Source: Erythrophleum ivorense (Eukaryota > Streptophyta > Magnoliopsida > Fabales > Fabaceae). Taken from it: DNA of 64,000 nucleotides. The notes beneath the pieces are model-generated. The model was given only the letters and a program-made list of their open reading frames with translations, searched no databases and was not told the DNA's origin. A program made the translations under genes and the position numbers. This document shows positions 10,929 through 22,991 of this stretch, in pieces (positions within the stretch are counted from its first letter, which is position 1; every line of letters begins with the position of its first letter). The stretch is taken from contig JAIUCV010000401.1 in assembly GCA_026724425.1 (NCBI GenBank), forward strand, positions 712,307 to 776,306, read 5' to 3'.

Positions 10929-12540
10929 GGGACCAAAATTCTGCATTTTCTCATACTTAGAGCAAGATTCAGCCAAGGTAATAGTTATACAACTTAATCC
11001 CCTCATCTTTCTCCTTAATTTGGTCCGATTAGTTTTTCATTTGGAGTATTTTCATCCTACCCAAAATCTGAAAGGTAAGTGTTTGGGGATTTTCTTGATG
11101 AAATTCGTAGGTTGGGATTAGGACTGACTTTGGGTGAGTTTAGACCCTCCATTTTGATGCTTTAATGGTTAATTTGAGACCCCCATAGCTAATTTATAAA
11201 ATGGGTATTAATCATGTACGAATTTGCTTAGGATTTTGGGTGGAATATTGAATTTTCTGGTGGAGGAAACTTAAATCCGAAATTGGGACTTGTTGTGGCT
11301 GGGTAAATGATTTTTGGGTAGTCATTGGCATTTTAAATTCCTTGGGTACTGATTATGATTATTAATGATGAATTAGAGTAGTAATTATGTGATGTTATGG
11401 TTATAGGAGGAATTCTGCACAATTGGTGATTGTTACAAGTGTCTACAAGTGAGGTAACCGGGTTGATATCAATTCCATGTATATATTTGATTTAGTTTCA
11501 TATGATGCTGTATATGATTGATTGAAAATGTTGAATGAATTGATTGGCTATCTGTTATATTGTATTGGACCTTGTGAGTCCATGGTGGAGCTGTGGTGCG
11601 GCTGCCACCCGTGCATGTGCTATGATCAAGCACCCGGTTATGATCAAACCCCAGATGCACTGAGCCCCGGTTGTGCTCAATGAGGAGTAGGTGCCGTGGA
11701 CGGGCCTCTCCGGTGTTAATGGCCTTTAACACGTGGTAATATGATTGCTAGTATGGGATAGTAATCATGATAGCCTAATTGTTTCATTTGCTGTTATAAT
11801 GGATATGATCCTGATACGGATTTTGATTTACGCATATATGGTAATTAAACTGGATATATAATGGAATTGCCTTGGTTATTGAGATTCATATCTCACCCCG
11901 TTTTATGGGATTAATATTTCAGGTGAAAGTTCCTCGGGTAAGGATAAGGGTAAGCAAGTGGATGAACATCCATGAGCTGAGGCAGGGTGTGGGGAGCTAC
12001 ACTTGGTCTGAGTAGAATAGGATAGATGCAATTTTTGTAATTAGTTACCTAGCATCATCATGTAATCATATTGCCAAGTGTAGGCGTTTATATTTTGCTT
12101 GATTGAAATGTAACCGTTAAGGATTTGGAGTACATCATAGTGGAATATTAATGTATGAACTTATAGCATTATATATATGTATGTGGTTTTGCTGGAATTA
12201 TGATATGGATTACCATATGAGGATTGTAGACATATGATGTCTTAGAGGTAAGCTAATATTGAATGGAATATTTATAAAATTTGCATGGGATGTAAATTGC
12301 TGATAATGTATGTGATCTTGCTGCCATTTATTTATGAATTTGTTGGTATGAGTTAGTGGAACAAGTAGGAAGTGACATTTGAGTTTCACAATGGTAATGG
12401 ATGGATTGATGGGTAAATAGGGTAGAATAACACCATTAGAATCACTTGAAACAAGGGTAGGTGGACCTAGAGTGTTGCTAAGGTGAGAATTGGAGTGTAG
12501 AGGGAGAAATTCGGGTAATATGGTCACAGAAGGGAATCTC

Positions 12541-12840
12541 GCCGCGGCCAAGAAGGCTTCGCCGCGGCCAAAGGGGAGACAGAGCCGAAAGGCGCCGCGG
12601 TTCAACAAACCTAGCCGCGGTGCGAAGCGAAAAATTCACCCAGGGGGAGTAACAGAACCAAAACCCGCCGCGGCGCAGTGTTTCCAGCAGCGGCGCGAGT
12701 CGGAAAATTAAAATTGTGTTGGACAGAGGCAAAACTCGCCGCGGCGCGAATATATTACGTCGAGGCGGGTATTCTGGGAGTCGAGTAGAAGTTCCAGGAC
12801 GCATTTCCGCCGTGGCTCCACATAGGTTGGCCGCGGCGAG
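12541..12840 (+). repeat. CCGCGG motif array in T1
   Basis: Seven exact CCGCGG hexamers lie at 12542, 12562, 12595, 12615, 12668, 12739 and 12831, mostly within GCCGCGGC(C/G)(A/C), with several one-step variants between them. Spacing is 20 to 92 bp, so it is not a simple tandem repeat. The stretch is far richer in CpG than the rest of the window. Two long minus-strand open frames over it (12210-12608 and 12478-12867) are explained by its composition and are not called genes. Confidence 0.75.
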
Positions 12841-15303
12841 ATTTGTGGAATTAGGAGAATGATACAAGATTACAAGCCGGAAGGTTATTGAGTGTTGAAA
12901 CTAACGGATGGTTGAATCATGAGCCTCTTATGGTAGTAAGATTTCTTTTATGCACATTTCATTTTGTTAAGGTGGCATGGTGATGACCCTAACATCAAGG
13001 TTCAAATTCCCTCACATTTTCGTAATACGGTAAAATATAATGACCTCAAACCTTGATCATTAACTAATAATCTTGTATTTAACCATAATTACAATGATTA
13101 CAAGGTAGGGTTGTCACACTTTTGGGAGCCCACTTTGCTTTTGGGAGACTCTTTACTTTGTCTCAACCAAGCTCAAGGGTTCTTGGCTCATCCTCACTAA
13201 AGGAAAGAGTTCTTGGCCTCTCCTCACTCAAGCAAACTCATACAAACATCATAGATTCATTTAAAACATAACATGGCATCAAGGATCATGGAATATAAAG
13301 GCATGCTAGCATACTTTTCTTAGCATGAAAATACACACACACACATTCTAAAACAAGCTAAACACACATCCATGCATGAGAGAAGGTGGAGAGAGCTACC
13401 TTGCACAATTTCACACACTTTTTCCTTAGCTTTCAAGCCTCCTCTTTCGGCCACACACCCACAATTTGGTGGAAATAGTTTCTCTTGGCCTAGATACAAT
13501 TTATGGGATCCAATTAGGTCTATGAAACATATTCTAAGGCTACATCACTTGATAAAACACTAGATTGCTCTATAGGCTCCATTATGGTCCATAATCACAC
13601 CTAATGAAGCAACACCCATCAAATGACTTCTGGGCCTCATTCTTTCTTTTCAATTATGATTCTTGACTCCTTTTAAACCTCTTGGAGTCATCACATCATT
13701 AAAATAAAGGGCCTAACATCATGTTACTTCCTTAGGTCACAATATGGAACCTAAAGCACCAACTCATTCTCTAAGCTTCCTAAATTTTTTCCAAGGTTTC
13801 CCCTCACATTCATTCATCATATATGACTCAAAAATGGGCTTGAAACAAATTAAAACTTCCCCTTGGTACTCTTTCTAGCCTAGGTCGACATTATGGAAGT
13901 ATTTAGGGTTCAAGGGGTTTCCAATTTTTCCTTGATGGGAGACACACTTGGGAGGCTTCCTAGAGGTCTTAGGAGCTCAATCAAATACTCACACATGCAA
14001 GGAAACTCATATATCAAATCAGTTTTTGCAAAGTGTTCAAGAGTTCTACACTTTTCTAGCTTAGAGTTCATTGATTTTTCTTGCAATTTCTTTGCTTTCT
14101 TGGATGGGAGGTGCATGTGGGAAGCTCTCTAGGGGTCTTAGGAGCATGTTTAAACATTCAATTAAGTCTAAGAACATTCATATAAAATCAGATTTCCAAG
14201 GGAGCATTTGGATCCCTAATGGTTCCATCTTGTTTCCTAATGCCCCTTTCTTGATTCTATTGGTTCATTCTTAATCCTTGCACTCCAAAACCTCTAATAC
14301 TTCCATAAATTGGGCAGAAAACAGCCCCTAAAAATTGGGCTCATGGTGCCCAAATTCGTGCAAGAGGGAGGGGGAGGAAGGAACTACCAAAGAATGGAAG
14401 TTTTACTTTGTTTTCTTGCTTTCCTTTGCTTGCTCTTCCACTTGGTTGGCTTACTCCCTCAATTTTCGAAATTTCCCTCTCTGTTCTGCCCCAAAAACAG
14501 CACCAAACTCTCCATTAAAATCATAGAAAGAAAGCTTGAGAGGAGAGGAGCAAGGTTCAAGAAGGAAGGATATGGAATTTCTTAAAGTTTCTTACCTTTT
14601 TCTTGAATCTCTTCCTCCAAAATCCTCCTCCTCTTGTGTGCCTAAGAAGCTAGAGTTTTCCTCTGAAATTAGGCAGAAGCAAGTCGGTCTTAGAGAGGAG
14701 AGAAAGAACGTGGATAAGAAGGAGCTAAAAGGCACTTTATGCAACTTTTTACTTTTGCATTTTAGTCCCTTTTCTTAGCTTTTTCATTTTAGACTCATAT
14801 CAACTCCTTTTTAAAATCCGTCTTTTCCATCATATTCCTTAGGCTCTTAATCATAAGAATTGCCTTTGGAATCACTCAAAAAGGATCCAAAACCATTCTG
14901 AACCATTCGGTCAAAGTTTTGGTCAACCTTTGCCGAAATCACTCACCAGAGAGGTTTCAACTGCTCTAGGGGTTCCCATGGTTTTCAGGGCCTCTGAGAA
15001 CCTTGGAAAACTCAAATTTTCCATTTAAAAAGCTCTCCTATGAGTTTTCAAAATTTTCCAAAAATTACAAAAATGCCCCCACTTTCTTTGGCAAATTTTC
15101 TGAGCTCTTTTGGCTCTGGTTTTTGGGCATCTCAAATCTCAAATCCTCATTTTCTAATATTTAAAATTTTATCATAATTTTAGTTGGTCCCAATTCCTTC
15201 TATTTCGAGAACTTCCTTTTATATTTGGCCCCTTTTTGACGTTTATGGAGAAACCGAACATTGCGTTTCTCACGTTTACGGAGGGACCAGATGTTACATT
15301 TTG

Positions 15304-16295
15304 TAACTATTCTCTACCCTTTTTCTTTACTTATACTTGGAGTTCCCACTTTCTATGGGTCATTTGACCCTTTAAAAGTTCATTCTTCAAGTCAATCTGA
15401 ATATGACCAATAAGGCATTCATACTACCATTCGTCGCAGCTAATTAACCTCGGGTTTATCTTAGTTTTCTTATCTAAGTATTGGCCGTGATGAGGAACTC
15501 TTTAGATTACCTTGCTGCTTCTTGGAATAATTAGTCATGGCTAATGACCTCTGATTGGCTTGCTTTTTCATGGATTGGATTTTCATCTTTAGCTACTAAC
15601 TTGAGCTTCATTGCCTCTATATCTAGCCCGTTATCAAGCTAGAGGATTCTACCTCTTACTTCGTTCATGAATAGATAACTATCACATTTGGGCTATCTTT
15701 GCTCTAGGGTGTAGCTCATAACTTAACCTTTGGCCTGAGAAAATTATCCTTTTAGGCTCTAGAATTCATCTAGAAATTTAGGTGTTGTGGCTGGGGGTAA
15801 CTTTCTTCTCATTTCCCCTCCAGACTAATCTCGTGCAGTTGCAGTCTCATTGCATACTGCACTACATCCTAGGTGTCTCTACATTAAGTAGGACTTTTTG
15901 GAATGGCTTGAGTATGACTACCAGGGAGAATTAGGCCTCACATACTCTCTCTATAGCAAGCCTCTTCCTATTAACAAGGACATTTCTTATCGTTTATATC
16001 TAGGGCTTGCCACTGATCTCAGCGAGCTATCACATCTCATAGAGCTCTAGCCGTCAGATTCCTTAGCTTTACTTAAACTATTCTAGAGGCTACTCTTTCC
16101 TGATGTCCACTAACTACTCCAAGACCATCATATAACTTACTCATCATGAATAAAGCCACAAACTATACTCATACACCCAACATACCTCATATAAGACTTG
16201 ACCTATCCATCCAGGCCATTACATAGCCCTATTGCTACATCCTTAAGCCAAATCCAATCTGAGAAAGCCTGGAACTTTGCTCTGATACTAATAAA
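15304..16295 (-). mobile_element. Internal region of element C, PBS-proximal part
   Basis: This continues the reverse-complemented internal region after insertion D and runs up to the PBS. Near 15425-15575 it carries the decayed motif array (GCCATGAC, CACGGCC and GCTGCGAC in element orientation) found at the same place in A and B. No coding frame is seen. Confidence 0.75.
16279..16290 (-). promoter_or_regulatory. Primer-binding site of element C
   Basis: GCTCTGATACTA is the reverse of TAGTATCAGAGC, one base from TGGTATCAGAGC, the usual plant PBS complementary to the 3' end of initiator tRNA-Met. It lies five bases inside the LTR end and is the best preserved PBS of the three LARD elements here. 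Confidence 0.9.
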
Positions 16296-18745
16296 TGTAA
16301 CACCATAAATTTCTTATCTCATTTTATGCTATCTTTAGGCCTCATATCAAGCAATTCATAAAGAGGCAAGGAAAAATAGCATTAAATAATGCATTTCGTA
16401 GTGTTACGTCGCATATAAATTTCATTTAGTGTCACGTGGATCATGTGAGCTCATACATCACATCATCATATTTAATTGCATGAATATAACTCATTTTCAT
16501 CATTAAAAGTAGCCTACATCTCATGGAACTCAAAGGAAATCATGAAATACATACATGTATTTTTGGTCAGATTTTTCACATTTCTGTCACAAATTTTTGG
16601 AAAATCATAACTAATTCTAGAAAAATCAAAATCATACATCCTTAGCCATTCTAGAAAGCTACACATGTCTAATTCATAGTAAAAACATGTCCTAACCATA
16701 ACATTCAATACAGAGGATGTTTGACATTCAAAATGGTCTAGAGGTCAGACTGTCCATTGGTGCTATCATAAAATTTTGCAGCAAATTTAAAAAATATCTA
16801 ATTAATTCTAAAAAAATCTAATCTATGTAAATGATACCAATATAGAAATCTGTGGATGTTAGCTAGAGGGTAAAAATAACTTTAGACCAGTTTAGATATG
16901 CCTAGACCTCAAAACTCAATAAAATAGTAACGGAAGTCGGCTGGAGTTCATGATACTGGATAGATTCTTTGAAAATTCATATCTCCCTCTCTAGATATCC
17001 AAATGAGGTGATTCTTGGTATAAGTCACTGGGAATGTCTAGTATCTTTGTATAAAATTTCATGGCAATTGGACATCATTTGAGCCATGTGTGACAGATTT
17101 CATTTTCAGACCAAGTGAACAGTGCATCAGACCAAAATCAGAATTTTTGCCAACTTTGAAAATTCATTAAATATTCTATAGACCTCCAAAAATTCTATTC
17201 TTTAGCTTTTCAAAAAGCTCTCAACAAAATCTAATTACATGACAAATCTCAGATTAAGAAGACCTCATTTGGACAAAAAGTGACATAGGGTTCTATTACG
17301 GTCAATTTTAGCTCCATATGGGATACCAAAATGTCCAAATTGCTTTCCTTAGGGTTTGGCACCTCTTAGGCAAGTCTAAAAGCATAAACAAGACTTGTAT
17401 GAGCTACCCAAATGGTCCCAAACTTCATACATCTCAATTTGGCCATTTCACTTCCATTCATACATAAATTCCATAATGCAAAATTGCCATTACATGATCA
17501 AAATGAATATTTCCATACAAATAACACTATCTCTCATTTATACACAATATATTAACATAATTATACATGCTCATAGCATCATAGGTCATATACAACTAGG
17601 GATTTCATTAATCGCTATCCATAAAGCTTTAAAGTAGCAATTTCAAGACACTTTGATGTCATGCTCTCATCTTCAAGGTAGTTGGCTTCCATTACCTTGC
17701 TCTCTTAGTCCATCTAGCATGTTAGAGCATTGGAGAGAAGGGAATGAGATTCAAAGAATCCTAATAACTCATCTCCCATTCAATCATACATAATGGATAC
17801 AAAACAAGTCTCACAAATGCATGCATGGCATATGGACATGTGCAATCATTCAAGAAACATTCTTAACATTTGAAAAAGTCATACATAGTATACATAGGCT
17901 TGCCAAGTAAGTGGATTGGCCTCAACTATTTACTTGTGGATTTTGGATTTGCCTTACCCATTCTTTAAGAGGTTCTTAGACTCAACCATGCTCTTTGGAG
18001 TCAACCTCACTTTTGGGAGACTTTTTACTTTGTCTCAACCAATCTTAAGGGTCCTTGGCTCATCCACACTATGGCTAAAGGTTTTTGGCTTCTCCACACT
18101 CAAGCAAACCAAAGCAAGCACATAAAACATTATTTGAATGCATAAAACATCATCATAGTACTATGGAATAAAAGCTCATGCTAAAATACTTTTCATAGCT
18201 TAAAACATATATACACATTCAAAGATAATGTAAGCACACATCCATGCATGAGAGAAGGTGGAGAGAGCTACCTTACTTGCATTTACACACTTTTTCCTTG
18301 AGTCTTGAATCCTCTCCCTTGATCTCACACACCCAAGAAGGGGGAGATCACTTCTCTTGGCCTAGACACATTAAATGGAAGCTAATTATACTCTTGAATC
18401 ACATTGTAAGGCCACACAATCACTAGAAAAGCTAGATGACTCATAAGGCTCTTTTATGGTTTAGTAATGCACTTAATGAAGCAACCTTTGGAAAACATCA
18501 TATTGGCTCCATTCTTTCCACCTATTTATGATTCTTGATTCCATTTAATCCTCTTGGAGTCATCACAGAATCAATTTTAGGAGCCTAGCTAGATGTTGTT
18601 TCTTTAAGCCATATTATGGAAAAGATAAGGCAATCTCACTATCTATGATTTCTAAAATTTTTCCAAGGCTTCCTCTCATATTTTCCCATCACACATGATA
18701 TGAAACTAAGCTCGAAAGGATTTAAAACACTCCCTAGGTGCATGA

Positions 18746-21380
18746 TGTAACATTCAATTTTCTAAAAACAAGAGAAAACATGAGAAACATAATGTACGGT
18801 TTCTCCATAAACAAATGAAATTCATTGGATACAAAAGGAAGTCCCCCGAACTGTAGTTAAGGTCCCAAAAAATTTGGGAAGCATTCTAGACTCCTAAAAA
18901 TGAGAATCTCAGGCTCAAACAGAAAAAAAACAGAGCTAGAATGAAGAAATAATTTCGTACGAAAAGCTTACAAACCGCAATGGCATTTTCATAATTTTGA
19001 GAAAAATTTAGAATTCACACAAGAGGGCTTTTTAAATGAAATTTTTGAGTTCCCTAAGGTTCTCAAAGGCCCTAAAAACCATGGGAAGGCCTGGGACAGC
19101 TAAAACCCCTCCAGTGGACGTTTTCCAACGTTAGTGTACCTGAACTTTGATGGATTCGTTCAGGAAGATTTAACTCAAATTTGAGTGATTCCAAAGGTAT
19201 TTTACTAAATTGGGAACCTAAATTTCATAATGGAAAAGATGGTTCTAAAAAAGGAGCTAAAACGAAGGAGAAACAAAAATACCAAGAACAAAGGGAAAAA
19301 TTTAAATTTCTGAAAAGTGTAACTCCCCTCCACCTATATATATGATGTGCCCTTCTTCTCCCTTCATGTTGCAAGACCATGTTCTGCCCAAAACCAGAGG
19401 AAAACCCTAGGGAGAGTGGCGCACAAGAGGAAGGCAAAGAGGAGGAGAAATCAAAGGCTTAAGGTTTGGAAATTAGTAGTTTTTCATGCTCTTTCTCTTC
19501 TAAACCTCTTCTCCTTTATTCTCATTTATTTACTATGATTATAATATATGGATCTATTTTAAAGGAAAAATTGAGGAAAAAATTCGGATTTAAAGACAAG
19601 AGCTCAAAGAACACAAGATTCAAGTGAGAAAAAGCAAGAAAACAAGGTAATTTCTCTTCCTACAGTTATCAACTTTAGTTCCCTCCTCCTCCATTTTGCC
19701 TAACATGAGAAAAACCTAGGAGGACTTGATTTTTAGGCAGAAACAAGGGTGAATCTAAGGAAAAAGGGTGTGAAGATTAAGAATATGCAAAGGAAATCAA
19801 CAAAAAAACCATTAGATTTCAAGATGCAAGTTCTAAGGTTTCAATTGTACCTTGTAAAATCTGATTTTCTATGATAATTCCTAGGCCTAAATAAGAGTTT
19901 AAATGAGCTCCTAAGATCCCTAAGAGGCTTCTCATATGCTTCTTCCCTTGAAAAAACAAAGCAATCTTCAAGGAGCTCCATTTCCTCCATAGCCTCGGCC
20001 AAGCAAGGAGAGGATAGCTAGGGAGAGTTTTAATTTTTTCTAATTCCATTCTTGAGTCATAAATGATGAATGAAAATGAGGAGAGGCCATGGAAAAAATT
20101 TAAAACTCATAGAAAGTGAGTTGGTGCTTTAGGTTCCATATTATGACTTAAAGAAGCAACATGTAGTTAGGCTCTTTGTTTTAATTGTGTGATGACTCCA
20201 AGAGGCTTAAAAGGAGTCAATAATCATATTTGAAAGGAAAGAATGGAGCCTAGAATTTATTTAAGGGGTGTTGCTTCATTAGGTACATTTATGGACCATA
20301 ATAGTGTTTATAGAACAACCTAGTGTCTAAGCAAGTTGTGTGACCTTAAAAATTATTTCATGAACCTAATTGGCTTCCATATATTGCATTTAGGCTAAGA
20401 GAAATATTCCCCACACTTTTGTGGGTGTGTGGCCAAAGCAAAGGAGGGAATTTCAAGAGAAAAAGTGTGTGATTGTGTGCAAGATAGCTCTTTTCACCTT
20501 CTTTCATGCATGGATGTATGCTTAGCTTATCTTAGAATGTGTGTATGTGTATTTTTAAGCCATGAAAAGTATGATAGCATGATTTCATATGCTATGATTT
20601 TATGATGACATATTATGTTTCATATGATGTTTTGATGTGTGTTTGGGTTTGCTTGGGTGTGGTGAGGCCAAGAACCCTTAAAATTGGTTGAGGTAAAGCA
20701 AAGAGTCTCCCAAAAGCAAAGTGGGCTCCCAAGAGCATGGTTGAGTCTAAGAATGCATTAAAGAATGGGTGAGGCAAGTCCAAAATCTATAAGAAATTAG
20801 GTGAGGCCAATCCACTTGCTTTGCAAGCCTTTGTATGCTATATATGACTTTTTTGAATGATGAAAATGATTCTTGAATGTTTGCACATGTCCACATGCCA
20901 TGCATGCATTTATGAGACTTATTTGCATCCATTATGTATGATTGAATGGGAGATGAGCTATTGGGATTCTTTGAATCTCATTCCCTCCTCTGCAATGATA
21001 TAATATGCTAGATGGACCAAGTGGACAAGATAATGGAACTAACCACCTTGAAGAAGAGAGATTGACAACCTAATGCATAGTTTTTGGTTCTTTAAGGCCA
21101 TATTTGTGTCAAAGAATGTAATCCCATGATGTATATGGTCTATGACCTCTTGAACATGTGTAATTATGATATTATGCTATGTATAAATGAGAGAATATGT
21201 TATGTAGCCACTAGAATGTGAATTGAGTATATGATGGCAAATTAGCTTCATGAATGGTATGATGGGATTATGCATATGTGTGGATGAAATGGCCAAAATG
21301 AAAGGCATGGAGTTTGAGCCCATTGGGGCAGCTTACACAAGTCTTAATCATGCTTTTAGACTTGCCCAAAAGGTGCCAAA
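18746..21380 (+). mobile_element. 5' LTR of element B, left part
   Basis: This is the LTR start TGTAACATTC to the A insertion site, colinear with 41822-44502 of B's 3' LTR. It holds the TATA box at 19335-19342 and the conserved block with the RY motif CATGCATG near 20510. The remaining LTR follows element A at 36156-37208. Confidence 0.9.
19335..19342 (+). promoter_or_regulatory. TATA box of B 5' LTR
   Basis: TATATATA in CACCTATATATATGATG, followed by a pyrimidine-rich stretch. The same block occurs in B's 3' LTR and both A LTRs. This is probably the transcription start region of the element. Confidence 0.5.
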
Positions 21381-21974
21381 TGTAATATCTGGTCCTCTGT
21401 AAATGAAAGAAAATGTGAGAAACGTAACATACGATTTCTCTGTTAACGAACAAAATTCACCAGATGCATAAGGAAGTCCCTCGAAATGATGCAGTTGAGG
21501 TCTCAAAAAATTTGGAAAGCATTTCAGACTCCTAAAAATGAGAATCCCGAGCTCAGACGGAAAGAAAAATGGAGCTAGAATGAAGAAACAATTTCTTACA
21601 AAAAGCTGACGAAAGGTAATGGCATTTTTGTAATTTTGAGCAAATTTTGGAATTCACATAGGAGGGATTTTTAAATGAAAGTTTTGAGTTCTCTGGGGTT
21701 CTCAGAGGCCTTGAAAACCATGGAAAGCCTCAAGACAGTTAAAACCCCTCCGATGGATGTTTTCCAACTTCAGTGTACCTGAACTTTGACGGATTCATTC
21801 GGAAAGGTTTTTGCTCCGATTTGAGTGATTCCAAAGGCATTTTACTAAATTGGAAACCTAGATTTCATAATGGAGAAGACGGTTCTCAAAAAGGAGCTAA
21901 AATGAAGGAGAAACAAAAATACCAAGAACGAAGGGCAAAATGGGAATTTTTGAAAAGTGTAACTTACTCCCACC

Positions 21975-21982
21975 TATATATA
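21975..21982 (+). promoter_or_regulatory. TATA box of A 5' LTR
   Basis: TATATATA in CACCTATATATATGATGC, conserved in the LARD LTR family and followed by a pyrimidine-rich tract. It lies inside the nearly identical tract shared with the 3' LTR. Confidence 0.5.
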
Positions 21983-22991
21983 TGATGCACCCTTCTTCTC
22001 CCTTCATTATGCACAATGATGTTCTTTCTCTTCCAAACCTAGGGCATGAGGTGCACAAGAGGAGGAAGAAAAGGAGGAGAAATTCAAGGTAGAATGGTAT
22101 GGATTTTCATAGTTTTTCATGCTCTTTCTCTTCCAAACCTCTTCTCCTCCATTCTCATGTGTTTCCTATGATTATAATGAAGTTTATAATATTTCAAAGG
22201 AGAAATTGAGGGAAAAATTCTGATTTGAAGAGAGGAGCTCAAAGAACACAAGATTCAAGTGAGAAAAAGCAAGAAAACAAGGTAATTTCTCTTCCTATGG
22301 TTGTCATCTTTGGTTCCCTTCTCCACCATTTCGCCCCACTTGAGAAAACCCTAGGAGGACTTGATTTTTAGGCAGAACCAAGGGTGAATCTAAGGAACAA
22401 GGGTGTGGAGATTAAGAATATGCAAAAGGAATTAACAAAAAATCATTAGATTTCAAGATGCAAGTTCTAAGGTTTCAATTGCACCTTGTAAAATCTGATT
22501 TTGTATGATGATTCCTAGACCTAAATAAGAGTTTAAATGAGCTCCCAAGATCCCTAAGAGGCTCCCCATATGCATCCTCCCTTGAGAAAACAAGTTAAAC
22601 TCTAAAAAGCCCTATTTCTTTTATAGCCTTGGCCTAAAGGGGTTTGTGTAGCTAGGGAGAGTTTTAAATTTTTCTAAACCCATTTTTGAATCACATATGA
22701 TGAATGAATATGAAGGGAAGGCTTGGGAGAAATTTAGAAACCATAGAAAGTGAGTTAGTGTTTTATGTTCCATAATGAGACCAAAAGAAGCAACATATAG
22801 TTAGGCTCTTTATTTTAATTGTGTGATGACTCCAAGAGGCTTAAGAGGACTCAAGAACCATATTTGAATGGAAATAATGGAGCCTAGAATTTATTTGTGG
22901 GGTGTTGCTTCATTAGGTGCAATTAGGGACCATAATGGGGTTTATAGAACAACCTAGTGTCTAAGCAAGTTGTGTGACCTTAGAAATTGTT

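Larger units (their letters stand above)
10387..13118 (+). mobile_element. Solo LTR T1 (second LTR family, 2.7 kb)
   Basis: It starts TGTAACACCCC, ends GTTGTCACA, and has a perfect TSD CTTTT at 10382-10386 and 13119-13123. It is related along its length to T2 and T3. It contains a telobox pair, a conserved GC-richer block near 11570-11760 and a CCGCGG array near its end. The TGTAACACCCC start and length suggest a Ty3/gypsy Tekay/Del-type LTR. The orientation is inferred from that start and from a leader-like splice-donor context shared with the LARD LTR, and is not certain. T1 keeps far more CpG than T2 or T3, so it is probably the youngest of the three. Confidence 0.88.
8690..15298 (-). mobile_element. 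Solo LTR D of the LARD family, minus strand
   Basis: The LTR begins TGTAACACC at 8690, ends ATGTTACA at 15298, and is flanked by the 5-bp TSD TTTTG (8685-8689 and 15299-15303). Sequence on both sides is internal region of element C and rejoins without a gap, as seen by comparison with A near 26130-26170. It has no internal region of its own, so it is a solo LTR left by recombination between two LTRs. It is about 3.87 kb after removing T1 (10387-13118), which is inserted in it. Confidence 0.9.

Noticed and set aside
12541..12840. A CpG island marking a host gene promoter.
   Set aside because: It lies wholly within solo LTR T1 with clear TSDs, and decayed versions recur in T2 and T3. No host exon is nearby.
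12210..12867. Two overlapping minus-strand open frames of 132 and 129 codons over the GC-rich part of T1.
   Set aside because: They lie on the CpG-rich motif array inside a solo LTR, are not open in T2 or T3, and show no domain. High GC content explains the lack of stops.
16279..16290. A tRNA gene near the initiator-Met-like sequence.
   Set aside because: Only the 12-base primer-binding complement is present; there is no cloverleaf or internal promoter boxes.
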